From: Alphaproteobacteria bacterium
GTDB taxonomy: Bacteria; Pseudomonadota; Alphaproteobacteria; Micropepsales; Micropepsaceae
Assembly (NCBI GenBank): GCA_020852655.1
Contig: JADZAI010000044.1
Location: forward strand, 43,098-107,097
DNA: 64,000 bases
Direction of reading: 5' to 3'
The notes beneath the pieces are model-generated. The model was not told the origin of the DNA, did not search any database, and was given only the letters and a program-made list of their open reading frames with translations. Both the position numbers and the translations under genes were made by a program. This document shows, in pieces, positions 53,485-62,985 of this stretch. How positions within the stretch are numbered: the stretch's first letter is position 1; each line of letters opens with the position of its first letter.

Positions 53485-56058
53485 CTAGAAGTCGTCGAGC
53501 TTCATCGCCACGCGCAGGCCGAAGGTGCGCGGCGCGGCGTACTGGCCGCCGACGCTGACCAGCGTGGTCGGCGTGTTGAACGACACGCGGTTCACCGCAT
53601 AATACTCGTTGCTCAGGTTTTCGCCGAAGAGCTGGATCGAGTATTTCCCGTCGTCGATCTCCCAGATGGCCCGCGCGTTGAGCACCCAGTAGGACGGCTG
53701 CACCGTCGCTTCCTGGAACGTCGCCTGCCCGTTGAAGATGTCGTTGTAGATCGTGTCGGTCCACGCCGCCTCGCCGCGCAGCGTCAGCGTGCCGCTGCCG
53801 CCCAGGTCGGCCTGGTACTGGGCGCCCATGGAGAGCTTCCACTTCGGCGAGCGGATCAGCTCGTTGCCGCGGATGTCGAGCAGGTCGCGGTTGGTGACGT
53901 CGAAGAACAGGCCGTCGGCGCGATCCGGGTTGCCCTCGGTATACTCGGAGTGGATCCACGACACCGAGCCGTCCACCGAGAAGCCCGGGATGCCTTTGGG
54001 GAACGCCTGGAACTCGACCTCGAGACCGTAGAGCTCGGCCGCGCCGGCATTCTTGATCGACGAGGCGCCGGGCACGAAGGTGGTGAACTGGATGTCGCTG
54101 TAGTCGTAGTAGAAGGCGGCGGCGTTCACCGAGAACTGGCCTTCGCCGAAGACCGACTTCACGCCCGCCTCAAAGGCATCCAGCTTTTCGGGGTTGAAGG
54201 CGCCGTGGCATTCGCCCGGGTTGAAGCCGCCCGCTTTGTAGCCCTTGGAATACTTGGCGTAGAGCATCGTGCGCTCCGCAACGTCGTAGTCGACGCCGGC
54301 CGTGCCGGTGAGCGCGTACCACTTCTTGCCCTCCGGCTCCTTGTCGCAGAGATCGACGACGTCCGGGTTGCCGGCGCCGAAGAACAGCAGCAGGTTCGAA
54401 TGCTTGCTGCGCACGACCTCCTTCTCGTCGATCGTGTAGCGCAGGCCGCCAGTCAGGCGCAGGGCGTCCGTGAGGTGGTAGGTGGCCTGCGCGAAGCCGG
54501 CGTAGGATTTGCTCTTCTGGGTCAGGCCGAAACCGAGGAACGCTGTCGACGGTATAGTCACGTCCTTGACCACGCCGGGGCCGCCCAGAATGTAGTTCGG
54601 GCCGTCCTGGATCGCCGTCGCGGTGATATCCTGGAATATCTGGTAGAAGGGCAGCAACGGCTGCGACAGGTTGAAGACATAAGGCCCGTCGGCATCCGCA
54701 AGGCTCGAGAACGCCTGCACATACTCGCCGATGCCGGGCAGCCACACGGTCGTTGAGAACTTGGCCTTGTCGTGGAAGTAGAAGGCGCCCACGAGCCAGT
54801 CCAGCTTGTCGTCGAAGGCGGTGCCGGAGATGTTGAACTCCTGCGTCCACTGCGTGTTGCTCTGGCGCAGCGGATAGAACACGACCTGCGGCGCGGCGAA
54901 GCCGGTCGAATCCTGGTCGAACTCGAGCGCCCCGCGGCGCCAGGCCGTGATCGACTTGATGGTGACGGTCCCGACGTCCCATTCGACGGTGGCGCTGGCG
55001 CCGCCGGTCTTCACCGCATAGCGGCTGGGGATGCTGGACGAGAATTTCAGGCTGTCGTCCGGCGACGGCGCGATCGGGCCGGGCTGCGTCAGCAGGTGCA
55101 GATACTGCGCGATGCTGCCGCCGTTCAGGAGCGCGATGTCGCTGGGCGACAGGAACGGCGTGCCCTGGAAGAACGAGGCGGGCTGCGAGAAGATGCCGAG
55201 CGGCAGCTGCGGCGAGACCATCAGGTCCAGCGGGCCGGCGACGGCCGGAATCGCGTTGGTCGTGATGAGCATGTAGGAGTTCGAAGTCTCCTGGTCGAGA
55301 TAGTCGCCGCGCAGCGTGATCTTCACATCCTCATTGGGGTCGGCCATCACCGCGCCGCGCACGCTCCACTCGTCGAGGTCGTATTCGTGCTTGTCGAGCG
55401 CGAGATTCTTGCGATAGCCGTCGCGCTGCTCGAAATGGCCGCCGAGCCGGAAGGCGAGCTTGTCCGCGATCAGCGGGCCTGTGGCGCTGCCGTCCAGCGC
55501 GATCCGGTTATAGGAGCCGTAGATGCCGGCGAGATTGATCTCCGGGTTATAGGAAGGCCCGCGCGAGATGTAGTTGATGACGCCGCCGGTCGCGTTGCGG
55601 CCATAGAGGGTGCCCTGCGGCCCGCGCAGCACTTCGATGCGTTCGAGGTCGAAGGACGGCAGGCTCTGGGTGATCAGCGAGCCGGTGTAGACGCCGTCGG
55701 CATAGCTCGCGACCGCCGGCTCGGCCGACGTCGTCGTGACGTCGGTGCCGATGCCGCGGATGCTGATGAACGAGTAGCCCGACTGGTCGCCGAAGACCAT
55801 CGACGGCACGTTGAACTGGAGCGTCGAGACGCCGGTGATGCCCTGGGTCTCCAGCTTGCTCGCCGGCAAAGCGGTGATCGCCGAAGGCGTCTTCTGCAAT
55901 TTCGTCTGCCGCTTTTCCGCGGTCACGACGATTTCCTCGACTCCGGTCGAGCCGGACGCCGCATCCTGTGCGTGTGCGGCGCTTCCCAGCAGCAGCGCGG
56001 TCGCAGCCGCGCCGGCAAGAGCGGCGCGCGCGACCGCCGACGAACGTGCAGCCTTCAT
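53485..56058 (-). CDS. TonB-dependent outer-membrane receptor (FecA/sphingomonad type)
   Basis: The 857-residue protein has a signal peptide ending AAHAQD and the TonB-box-like VEEIVVTAEKRQTKLQKTPS. A plug with LERIEVLRGPQGTLYGRNAT and GGVINYIS follows, and the barrel ends GLRVAMKLDDF. The EIVVTAEKR opening is that of receptors for small organic compounds in sphingomonads and relatives. The ATG at 56058 follows GAGAGGAAG. It is last in the minus-strand group of the catabolic locus and has its own candidate promoter with the TTTGAG-N5-CTCAAA palindrome. It probably brings in the substrate of the locus. Confidence 0.92.
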   Translation of the reverse strand: MKAARSSAVARAALAGAAATALLLGSAAHAQDAASGSTGVEEIVVTAEKRQTKLQKTPSAITALPASKLETQGITGVSTLQFNVPSMVFGDQSGYSFISIRGIGTDVTTTSAEPAVASYADGVYTGSLITQSLPSFDLERIEVLRGPQGTLYGRNATGGVINYISRGPSYNPEINLAGIYGSYNRIALDGSATGPLIADKLAFRLGGHFEQRDGYRKNLALDKHEYDLDEWSVRGAVMADPNEDVKITLRGDYLDQETSNSYMLITTNAIPAVAGPLDLMVSPQLPLGIFSQPASFFQGTPFLSPSDIALLNGGSIAQYLHLLTQPGPIAPSPDDSLKFSSSIPSRYAVKTGGASATVEWDVGTVTIKSITAWRRGALEFDQDSTGFAAPQVVFYPLRQSNTQWTQEFNISGTAFDDKLDWLVGAFYFHDKAKFSTTVWLPGIGEYVQAFSSLADADGPYVFNLSQPLLPFYQIFQDITATAIQDGPNYILGGPGVVKDVTIPSTAFLGFGLTQKSKSYAGFAQATYHLTDALRLTGGLRYTIDEKEVVRSKHSNLLLFFGAGNPDVVDLCDKEPEGKKWYALTGTAGVDYDVAERTMLYAKYSKGYKAGGFNPGECHGAFNPEKLDAFEAGVKSVFGEGQFSVNAAAFYYDYSDIQFTTFVPGASSIKNAGAAELYGLEVEFQAFPKGIPGFSVDGSVSWIHSEYTEGNPDRADGLFFDVTNRDLLDIRGNELIRSPKWKLSMGAQYQADLGGSGTLTLRGEAAWTDTIYNDIFNGQATFQEATVQPSYWVLNARAIWEIDDGKYSIQLFGENLSNEYYAVNRVSFNTPTTLVSVGGQYAAPRTFGLRVAMKLDDF

Positions 56059-56147
56059 GATACTTCCTCTCCCCGTTTTCTCGTCCGGCCCCTGCCGACC
56101 CTTCGGCGTCGTGCGAGGCCTTGTCGATACCGCTCGAAATCCTTCGA

Positions 56148-56164
56148 TTTGAGCTACCCTCAAA
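56148..56164. promoter_or_regulatory. Palindromic operator TTTGAG-N5-CTCAAA, copy 1 (TonB receptor gene)
   Basis: A perfect 6-bp inverted repeat around CTACC lies about 90 bp upstream of the receptor ATG. An exact match of both arms and the spacer length occurs at 62986-63002 next to the tetR gene. On the minus strand a consensus -35 TTGACA (56193-56198) lies just upstream, with a weak -10 AGAGTT (56170-56175) 17 bp later, so the palindrome would sit at about the transcription start. Confidence 0.65.
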
Positions 56165-56243
56165 CTCAGAACTCTCTTGCACCCCGGCAAAATGTCAAGG
56201 AGCCGCGGCTCCCGCATGCTTGCATCGCGCCGGCAGTTTTGCA

Positions 56244-56495
56244 TCAGCTTCCCATCGGCAGGTGCGTGACGATATGACCCTCGACGGCGCCCGGAGTCTC
56301 GATCGCAAGCAGCCGGCGCTGCGCATCGGCGGTCAGGCGGAACGAGAGCTGGACGGTGACGTCGTCCGCGCTGCCGCCACGCTCTGACACCGCCAGCGCA
56401 GCCTGGAACAGGATTTCCTCCAGGATGACGCGGCCCCAGGCACGCGGCTCGACTTCGCGTGTCTCTTCGGCCCGGGCAACTGGGTCCACGGCCAT
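56244..56495 (-). CDS. Small protein of unknown function
   Basis: The 83-residue product (MAVDPVARAEETREVEPRAW at the start) has no signal peptide, helix or motif that I recognise. It lies 9 bp after the phosphotransferase gene and on the same strand, so it is probably translated with it. Its acidic and Leu/Ala-rich make-up suggests a small soluble partner protein. Confidence 0.6.
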   Translation of the reverse strand: MAVDPVARAEETREVEPRAWGRVILEEILFQAALAVSERGGSADDVTVQLSFRLTADAQRRLLAIETPGAVEGHIVTHLPMGS

Positions 56496-56504
56496 CGGCG
56501 GCTC

Positions 56505-57698
56505 CTAGTGCCAGCTATTGAACGAATCGAGGTCTGAGATGGCCGCCGTGATGCGGCGGATCATCTCCAGCGACATCGCCTCGGGCTGCATGTCCGGCAT
56601 CGTCGGCGGATGGCAGAGGGTCGGCGTCCACATCAGCAGGGCCGCAAAGGTCTGCCGGCGATAGTGCCGCCAGGCCTCGTCGAACGGGATGCGCACGCCC
56701 GCGATCTCTTCCATCCGGTCGAGATAGCGGCGCAGAAGGTCCTGTTCCCATGCCCGCCGGTCCGCCACCTCGAGCGTGGTCGAGACGGCATAGGCGAAGT
56801 CGCGCGACCAGTGCCCGCGGCATACCAGCGCCCAGTCGCACAGGCCCATATGGCCGTCGCCGGTGATGTACCAATTGCCGAGATGCACGTCCGAGTGGAG
56901 CAGCGTGCGCGGCAGCTCCGCATGGACCGTAAGGCCGCGCATCATCAGCGGATAGATGTCGTCCTTGCGTGCCGTGACGTCGGCCGGGATCAGATCGGCC
57001 GCCGCCACCATGGCCTGGTCGTGCCCCGCGCGCACACCGTCGCGCTCGCCTGTGCTGACGAAGGATTCGTACCGGGGCAGCCAGCGCAGCGTATCCTCGA
57101 AACGGGGCGAATCGAGGAAGCGGCCGTGGAACGTCGCCAGCGTGTCGACGATCTCCTCCGCCTGCGCGCGGCTGATCGGCGTCTTCCAGTTGCAGAAGCT
57201 CGCCCGGCGCGACGCGACGAGGTCGCCGAAGAGATGCAGCGAGCGTCCCGAACGCCGGTCGTGGACCGAGACATAGAGATGCGGCGCTTCGATGGGCAGT
57301 TCGGGGCGGATGTCGCGGAAGAACGCGCCTTCCTTGGCTGCGGCCATCGCGGAGGACAGCCGGGTCAGCAGCGTCGGCGTCGTCTTGGCGAAGAAGACGG
57401 CCGGCAGCCCGGCGCCGCGGCCCGCCTCGTTATAGGTCACCTCGATCCGGCGCCGCACGCTGGAGCCCGAGCTGCCGCCGGCCACGGCGACGCCGGTGAC
57501 CGCCGCTCCGGGGCTCTCCCGGCAGAGCATGGCGGTCAGCCATTCCGGCGTGATCGCCTCGGCGCACCAGGGCACGTCGCCGCCGGTCACGGCCTTCGGC
57601 TGCGTTAGGTGATCCCAGACGACATGCGCCCCGATCCGCGCCCGCGTGCGCAGCGCGTTGAGGTCGAAGCCCTGCTCGCCGGATACCACCGCGTTCAT
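56505..57698 (-). CDS. Aminoglycoside phosphotransferase-like (APH) kinase
   Basis: The 397-residue protein has the APH kinase core with the catalytic HxDxxxxN as HSDVHLGNWY and the metal-binding aspartate in GLCDWALVCRGHW. A Gly/Ser-rich nucleotide loop reads AVAGGSSGSSVRRRIEVTY, and FFAKTTPTLLT carries the likely ATP-contacting lysine. Relatives in catabolic loci phosphorylate small alcohols or sterol-like compounds rather than antibiotics. It sits between the SnoaL-like genes and the small protein gene in the minus-strand group. Confidence 0.86.
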   Translation of the reverse strand: MNAVVSGEQGFDLNALRTRARIGAHVVWDHLTQPKAVTGGDVPWCAEAITPEWLTAMLCRESPGAAVTGVAVAGGSSGSSVRRRIEVTYNEAGRGAGLPAVFFAKTTPTLLTRLSSAMAAAKEGAFFRDIRPELPIEAPHLYVSVHDRRSGRSLHLFGDLVASRRASFCNWKTPISRAQAEEIVDTLATFHGRFLDSPRFEDTLRWLPRYESFVSTGERDGVRAGHDQAMVAAADLIPADVTARKDDIYPLMMRGLTVHAELPRTLLHSDVHLGNWYITGDGHMGLCDWALVCRGHWSRDFAYAVSTTLEVADRRAWEQDLLRRYLDRMEEIAGVRIPFDEAWRHYRRQTFAALLMWTPTLCHPPTMPDMQPEAMSLEMIRRITAAISDLDSFNSWH

Positions 57699-57713
57699 CG
57701 CCGGTCCTTCCCT

Positions 57714-58124
57714 TCAGCGTGCCGGCGGGTTGCCGATGAAGGATTCGGTGCCCGGGGTAGAAAGCCCCGAGGGGTCCTGGCCGTAGGAATTGTCCTTCAC
57801 GATGAGCCCATCCTCGTTGAAGGTCAGGAAGACCGTCGCCTTCGACCGGGTGCCGCCCCACAGCGCGTCCATCTCGATCGCCACTTGGTCGCCGCTCGCG
57901 ACCATGCGGGTGATCTCCATGCGCCGCGTGCCGTCATACTGCATCATGGCGTGCTCGATGGCGCGCAGCTCCTCGCGGCCGTGCATCGTGTAGCCGGTCA
58001 TCATGTTCACGACGACACAGTCCGGCGCGTAGCACTCGTCGACCATGCGGTCGACGGCGTCGTTCCAGGTCTGCTGCCACTTCTTCACCAGCGCGATGTT
58101 GCGCTCCTCGCGTGCGCCGCTCAT
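57714..58124 (-). CDS. SnoaL-like (NTF2-fold) protein, copy 2
   Basis: The 136-residue protein is an NTF2-fold protein with NIALVKKWQQTWNDAVDRMV, DECYAPDCVVVNMMTGYTMH and GREELRAIEHAM. A C-terminal strand holds KATVFLTFNEDGLIVKDNSY. It starts at an ATG that overlaps the stop of copy 1 by 4 bases. SnoaL-like proteins act as cyclases, isomerases or hydrolases with an acid-base pair in the pocket. The pair may form a heterodimer. Confidence 0.86.
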   Translation of the reverse strand: MSGAREERNIALVKKWQQTWNDAVDRMVDECYAPDCVVVNMMTGYTMHGREELRAIEHAMMQYDGTRRMEITRMVASGDQVAIEMDALWGGTRSKATVFLTFNEDGLIVKDNSYGQDPSGLSTPGTESFIGNPPAR

Positions 58125-58528
58125 GCCGTGGCCTTTCCTGCAAAGCCGGCTGAATCCGGCAGCGAGGCGCCCGAAGGGTCGGCGCCGTAGGTGTGGTCGG
58201 AGACGATGAGGCCGTCGTCGTTGTAGGTGAGGAACGCGACGCCCTTGCCCTTGTACGTGCCGAAGATGGAATCGGCCTGCACCGCGACGACGTCGCCGCT
58301 CGCCACCATGTTGGTGATGACCATGTGGCGCGTGCCGTCGAACGCCTTGATGGCGCGCTCGATCACGCGCAGTTCTTCGCGGCCGCGCATCGTGTGGCCG
58401 GAGAACATGTTCACGACGACACAGTCCGGCGCGTAGCACTCGTCGACCATGCGGTCGGGATCTTCGTTCCAGGCCTTCTCCCAGTGCCGCGTCAGCTCGG
58501 TATTGCGGCGCTCCCGTTCGTTCGGCAC
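58121..58528 (-). CDS. SnoaL-like (NTF2-fold) protein, copy 1
   Basis: The 135-residue protein is a paralogue of the next gene: WEKAWNEDPDRMVDECYAPD, CVVVNMFSGHTMRGREELR and VAFLTYNDDGLIVSDHTYGA. The start is a GTG at 58528 with AGGGGGA before it. The shared DECYAPDCVVVNM block with its cysteines is identical in both copies. It overlaps copy 2 by 4 bases. It may take part in ring opening or isomerisation. Confidence 0.85.
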   Translation of the reverse strand: MPNERERRNTELTRHWEKAWNEDPDRMVDECYAPDCVVVNMFSGHTMRGREELRVIERAIKAFDGTRHMVITNMVASGDVVAVQADSIFGTYKGKGVAFLTYNDDGLIVSDHTYGADPSGASLPDSAGFAGKATA

Positions 58529-58544
58529 GGCGATCCCCCTATAG

Positions 58545-60020
58545 TCAGGCCGGTGCGGCCGGCGTTTCGATGAAGCGTTTGATGTCGTCGCGGCTGGGGC
58601 GCACCCAGAACGGCGCCACGATCGCCCGCTTCGCCTTGTTCGGGAATGCGGCGCGCAGGATGCGCAGCCAGGTCGCCGGGCTCTTCATCCAGTCGGTCGC
58701 GCTCGCAAGGCCGTAGAAGCCCTTGATGAGCGCGCGATAGATGCCGGGGTCGACCACCATCGCCTGGGTCTGGAGGTGATCCTGGAACCGCCCCTTCAGC
58801 CGCTCGGCCGCCGATCCCGTGCGCAGGCCCGCCGCCACCTGAAAGCGGGCATAGTCGCTGCGGTCGACGCCGAGCAGTTGTTCCCACTCCTTGCGGAAGG
58901 CGGAGCGCAGGGCCGCCTCGTAGCGCCGGACCCGTTCCGCCGGATCGGCCGTTTCCGCAAGCACCTCGGCCAGCAGATGCGTGCCGAACGCGGCGCAGGT
59001 GCAGCCGCGCCCGTATTTGGGGTTGGAACGCAGCATCGTGTCGCCGGCGAAGAAGAAATTATGCAGCTGCGGCGTATCGTCCTTCACAGCGGTGCGCCAC
59101 AGAAAGTCCATGTTCGCCCAGCCCATGACCGGCGAAACCGGCTTCGACTTCGCAGGGTTCAGCCACTCCCACACGCGCGGGACGCTCTTCACGATGGCCT
59201 CGAAGACGTCGGTCCGGTTGACCTTCTCGTAGAGGAGCGGGTCGTCCTTGAAAACCGCGATCGTCGCGACGATGACGCCGTTGTCGGCCGGCAGCGCGGC
59301 GACGGTGAGGTCGGCGAAGGCGGCAGCCGGAAGTCCGGCAAGCACCGGGAAGCTCTCGCCTTCGTTCAGCCGGTAGTGGCGCGTATAGTAACAGTGGTTG
59401 CTGGCGTGGGATTCCTCGCCGATCGCTGCGCCCGCCTTGCGCAGTTCGTCGGCGAATTTCGTCGTGCGGCCGGATGCGTCGATGACGATGTCGGCCTTCA
59501 GCTCGCGTTCGCCCGCGGCGTCCTTCACGCGCACCCCGCGCACGATGACCGGCGCGCCGCTGCCCTCCACGACCAGCGACGTCACCTGCACGCCGGCCAG
59601 GATATTCGCGATGCCGTGGCGTTCGACATGGCGGCGCATGACGAGCTCCAGCGTCGTGCGGCGCGAGACGAGCACGGTGATCTTCTCGTCGTCCGGCTCG
59701 GGGCGGTAATCCGCCTTCACGCCGGGGTGGAGGGAGTCGGCGAAACGCAGCTCCCACACGCCGGCCTCCAGCATGTCGCGCACCAGGTCCGGATACCAGG
59801 CCCACAGGGCGTTGCGCAGGCGGGCCGTGAGGACGTGGGGCTGGAGCGTGTGCATCGCGCCGCGCCGCGTCCAGCTGTCCGACGCCGCAGCGGTGATGGC
59901 GGCATCGGGCGTCGCGTCGCGCTCCACGATCGTGACGTCGTAGCCCTTGGCCTTGAGGGCCAGCGCGCCGGTCAGGCCGGTGATGCTGGCGCCGATGATG
60001 ATGGCGGTCGGGGTGCCCAT
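58545..60020 (-). CDS. FAD-dependent oxidoreductase (monooxygenase/halogenase-like fold)
   Basis: The 491-residue protein starts MGTPTAIIIGASITGLTGAL, a dinucleotide-binding motif with a GxSxxG variant of GxGxxG. A second FAD contact region, NFFFAGDTMLRSNPKYGRGC, is followed by TCAAFGTHLLAEVLAETA. DIVIDASGRTTKFADEL is the usual middle motif of the PHBH-type flavin monooxygenase fold. No WxWxIP halogenase motif was seen. The frame is open 135 codons upstream, but the ATG at 60020 follows GGAGAAG. It should oxidise the substrate or an intermediate of the locus. Confidence 0.85.
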   Translation of the reverse strand: MGTPTAIIIGASITGLTGALALKAKGYDVTIVERDATPDAAITAAASDSWTRRGAMHTLQPHVLTARLRNALWAWYPDLVRDMLEAGVWELRFADSLHPGVKADYRPEPDDEKITVLVSRRTTLELVMRRHVERHGIANILAGVQVTSLVVEGSGAPVIVRGVRVKDAAGERELKADIVIDASGRTTKFADELRKAGAAIGEESHASNHCYYTRHYRLNEGESFPVLAGLPAAAFADLTVAALPADNGVIVATIAVFKDDPLLYEKVNRTDVFEAIVKSVPRVWEWLNPAKSKPVSPVMGWANMDFLWRTAVKDDTPQLHNFFFAGDTMLRSNPKYGRGCTCAAFGTHLLAEVLAETADPAERVRRYEAALRSAFRKEWEQLLGVDRSDYARFQVAAGLRTGSAAERLKGRFQDHLQTQAMVVDPGIYRALIKGFYGLASATDWMKSPATWLRILRAAFPNKAKRAIVAPFWVRPSRDDIKRFIETPAAPA

Positions 60021-60031
60021 GCCGGCTTCTC

Positions 60032-61819
60032 CTACTCGGCGGCCAGCGCGGCAGGCGAGGTCCGCCCGCGCACGAGCCGGCCGGGTCGCGCCCCGGTGTC
60101 GCGGTCGTCGCGCCGCGTCACGACGCCGTTGACCACGGTCGCGCCATAGCCTTCCGCCGCCTGGAGGATGCGCTGGCCGCCCGCCGGCAGGTCGCGCGTC
60201 GCGTAGGGCGCCTTCAGCGTCAGCCGGTCGAAGTCGATCACGTTCAGGTCGGCGCGCTTGCCCGGCGCGATGATGCCGCGGTCGGTCAGGCCATAGAGCG
60301 CCGCGGTGTCGCGCGTCTGCTTGCGGATCGCGTATTCCAGCTTCAGGCGCGGCCCGCGCGTCCGGCCGCGGACCCAGTGCGTCAGCAGATAGGTCGACGA
60401 GGAGGCATCGCAGGTGAAGCCGCAATGCGCCCCGCCATCGGCCAGGCCGACGATGCTGTCGGGATGGCTCAGCATCGCGAAGATCGCATCGCCGTTGCCG
60501 CGCGAATAGTTGAGCCCGGGCATCAGCAGCATGGCCCGCCCGTCCTGTTCCAGCATCAGGTCGTAGAGCCGCGCCTGCGGCTCGACGCCCTCGCGCCGCG
60601 CCTGCACGGCGACCGCGGTCTCCGGCGGCGGCTCGTAATCCACCTCGGCGCCGAGGGGGAAGATATTGCGCGGCAGCATGGCGGAGATGACGAGGTGGAG
60701 ATTGTCGTTGATCGAGGCCGACTTCGGCGGCGCATCGCTCTCCGACAGGATCGCCGCGCGAACCTCCGGCTTCGCCAGCTCGCGCATCCGCTGATCGAAG
60801 GGCAGCGCTGCGAGCGCCATATAGGTCGGCCGGCGCTGGAACATGTGCTGGCTCTGGAAGCCGGTCAGGAAGCCGGCCGGCCGCGAGGCGGTCTGGGGAT
60901 ACAGCCGCGCTCCGGACCGGTTGGCGATCTCGGTCAGGCGGATCGCCTCCTTCCAGGCGTCCGGGTCGTCGTCATGCTCGACGATGAGATAGGTGACCGG
61001 AATGTGCGCTTCGCGCGACAGCCGGGCCATCCAGTCGATCTCGTAGGCGAGCGTCTGCTCGCCCTTCCAGTTCTGGCCCGCGGTGCCGACCGAGCCGCCC
61101 GGCACGAGCTGGAACACGCCGCCCGTCCGCGCCAGCGCCTTGCCGAGCGCAAACACCTCGTCCTCGCCGGCGAAGGTGCCGGGGACGGGCGTGCCGTCGA
61201 GCGCCTGGTGGCCGATGATGCGCGAGGTCGAGAAGCCGACGGCCCCGGCCTCCATCGCCTGCTCGACGAGCTGCGCCATCTGCCTGACGTCCTCGGCGGT
61301 GGCGGCTTCGTTCTTCACGCCGCGCTCGCCCATGACATAGGCACGGATGGCGCCGTGCGGCACCTGCGTCGCGACATCCATCGTCCAGGCGCGGCCGGCG
61401 ATCGCGTCGAGATAGTCCGGGAAGCTCTCCCAGTTCCACCTTATGCCCTCCCAGAGCGCGGTGCCGGGAATGTCTTCCACGCCCTCCATCAGCTCGATGA
61501 GCTGGCGGTGCCCGTCCGGGCGCACCGGCGCGAAGCCGACGCCGCAATTGCCCGTCACGATCGTCGTGACGCCGTGCGAGAAGGACGGCTCCAGCGTCGC
61601 ATCCCAGGTGATCTGCCCATCATAATGCGTGTGCACGTCGACGAAGCCGGGGGTCACGAGACGGCCCTCGGCGTCGATCGTCTCGCGTGCGGTACCGGCA
61701 ATCTTCGCGCCGACCTCCACGATCACGCCGTCCTTCACCGCGACGTCGCCGTGGCGCGCCGCGGCGCCGGTGCCGTCGATGATCTTCCCGTTGCGGATGA
61801 CCAGATCAAAACTGCCCAT
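60032..61819 (-). CDS. D-aminoacylase-like amidohydrolase
   Basis: The 595-residue protein is a metal-dependent amidohydrolase. [19 protein letters not shown] and [20 protein letters not shown] give the metal-binding Hx[21 protein letters not shown] carries the cysteine/glycine motif of N-acyl-D-amino acid deacylases. [18 protein letters not shown] and [20 protein letters not shown] occur near the C-terminus. In a degradation locus it may cut an amide or cyclic bond of the substrate rather than a D-amino acid. It lies 11 bp upstream of the FAD oxidoreductase gene. Confidence 0.88.
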   Translation of the reverse strand: MGSFDLVIRNGKIIDGTGAAARHGDVAVKDGVIVEVGAKIAGTARETIDAEGRLVTPGFVDVHTHYDGQITWDATLEPSFSHGVTTIVTGNCGVGFAPVRPDGHRQLIELMEGVEDIPGTALWEGIRWNWESFPDYLDAIAGRAWTMDVATQVPHGAIRAYVMGERGVKNEAATAEDVRQMAQLVEQAMEAGAVGFSTSRIIGHQALDGTPVPGTFAGEDEVFALGKALARTGGVFQLVPGGSVGTAGQNWKGEQTLAYEIDWMARLSREAHIPVTYLIVEHDDDPDAWKEAIRLTEIANRSGARLYPQTASRPAGFLTGFQSQHMFQRRPTYMALAALPFDQRMRELAKPEVRAAILSESDAPPKSASINDNLHLVISAMLPRNIFPLGAEVDYEPPPETAVAVQARREGVEPQARLYDLMLEQDGRAMLLMPGLNYSRGNGDAIFAMLSHPDSIVGLADGGAHCGFTCDASSSTYLLTHWVRGRTRGPRLKLEYAIRKQTRDTAALYGLTDRGIIAPGKRADLNVIDFDRLTLKAPYATRDLPAGGQRILQAAEGYGATVVNGVVTRRDDRDTGARPGRLVRGRTSPAALAAE

Positions 61820-61900
61820 GGTGCGCTCCCCTTGTCTTTTCGATGCGCGCGGCGGCGCCGGGTGGCTCAGATCGACGGCGTGTCGGACACATCCATATCA

Positions 61901-61912
61901 TATGCAAGCATA
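61901..61912. promoter_or_regulatory. Short palindrome upstream of the amidohydrolase gene
   Basis: TATGC-AA-GCATA is a perfect 5-bp inverted repeat about 80 bp upstream of the amidohydrolase start at 61819, in an AT-rich stretch of the 96-bp gap after the hydrolase gene. It could be a promoter-linked operator. It differs from the TTTGAG-type sites. Confidence 0.3.
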
Positions 61913-61915
61913 CTA

Positions 61916-62926
61916 TCAAGCCGATAAAAAGCGCCGCAAGGCCCCGGCGACGATATCAGGCCGTTCCTCGACGAAGAAATGGCCGGCCGGGACGCCCGCG
62001 CAGGTGAGGTCGGGGAAATGGCGGCGGAAATTGTCCCACGCCGGATCGCCCTCGGGACCGCGCTGGGCGGCCTCGGACGCGGAGGCCGCCAGGAGATGCG
62101 TGTTGTACATCCAAAGGACCGGTCCCGCGTAGGTCTTGTGGCGATCCTCGACCGCATAGTCGAGATAGTCGCGCCCCGCCGCGCCGGTCTCCCACAGCCG
62201 CCCCATCTCGGCCTGCGACACGGCCTCGTAGCGCTCGCCATGCGGCGCGGCGGCGTCGGCTATGACGCGGTGGAAGGTCAGGTTGCGGTAGTAATTGAGA
62301 TCGACGTCGTGCGCCGCGGCCGCGGCCATCGCCTGCACGTAATGCGAAATGTCCTCCGCGCTCGCCCATGGCCGCACCGCAATCAGCTCGCGCGGTATGT
62401 TCCACGGGCTGCCGGGCGGCGGAGGGCAGGGCGGCTTGCTCTCGCCCAGGAACATCGTTTCGATGAACGCGCGGCCGTGATCGCGGAAGAAGCGGTCGGC
62501 CCGGCCGGGCGACATGAACCAGTAATAATATTCGACGAAACGCGGCCAGCCGGTGGTGATCGTGTCGAGCAGGGCCAGCCGCTTGATGCGGTCGCCATAT
62601 TCCAGCGCCAGCTTCGACGCGATGATGCCGCCCCAGTCATGGGCCACGACATCCACCTTGTCCCAGCCCATCGCGTCGATGAAGCGCACGATGTCGGTGG
62701 CGAGCGCCATGCGGGTATAGCCGGCCGGATCGTCGGGCTTGTCGCTGCGGCCATGGCCGCGCGTATCGACGGCATGGAGCGTGAACGCATCGCCGAGCAG
62801 CGGCATCAGCCGCGTCCATTCGTGCGAGGTCTGCGGAAATCCGTGGATGAGCACGACGGGGGTGCCCGAACCGTGCTTCAGATAGTGCATGCGCAGCCCG
62901 CCGGCCTGCGCGTAGTGGCTTTCCAT
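61916..62926 (-). CDS. Alpha/beta hydrolase, epoxide hydrolase/dehalogenase-like
   Basis: The 336-residue protein has HGFPQTSHEW (oxyanion HGxP), the nucleophile aspartate in VVAHDWGGIIASKLAL, and a cap region rich in Trp and Tyr (RFVEYYYWFMSPGRADRFFR). The late histidine lies in GVPAGHFFVEERPD. A nucleophilic Asp in HDWGG is the mark of epoxide hydrolases and haloalkane or fluoroacetate dehalogenases. The ATG at 62926 is taken as the start; the frame is open upstream through the TetR gene. It is first in the minus-strand catabolic group and divergent from tetR. Confidence 0.9.
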   Translation of the reverse strand: MESHYAQAGGLRMHYLKHGSGTPVVLIHGFPQTSHEWTRLMPLLGDAFTLHAVDTRGHGRSDKPDDPAGYTRMALATDIVRFIDAMGWDKVDVVAHDWGGIIASKLALEYGDRIKRLALLDTITTGWPRFVEYYYWFMSPGRADRFFRDHGRAFIETMFLGESKPPCPPPPGSPWNIPRELIAVRPWASAEDISHYVQAMAAAAAHDVDLNYYRNLTFHRVIADAAAPHGERYEAVSQAEMGRLWETGAAGRDYLDYAVEDRHKTYAGPVLWMYNTHLLAASASEAAQRGPEGDPAWDNFRRHFPDLTCAGVPAGHFFVEERPDIVAGALRRFLSA

Positions 62927-62985
62927 CGTTTCACCCCGCCGCGCGGTCCGGATCCCCCTCGCGGGGTGCCAGCCTCGTTCTGTTT

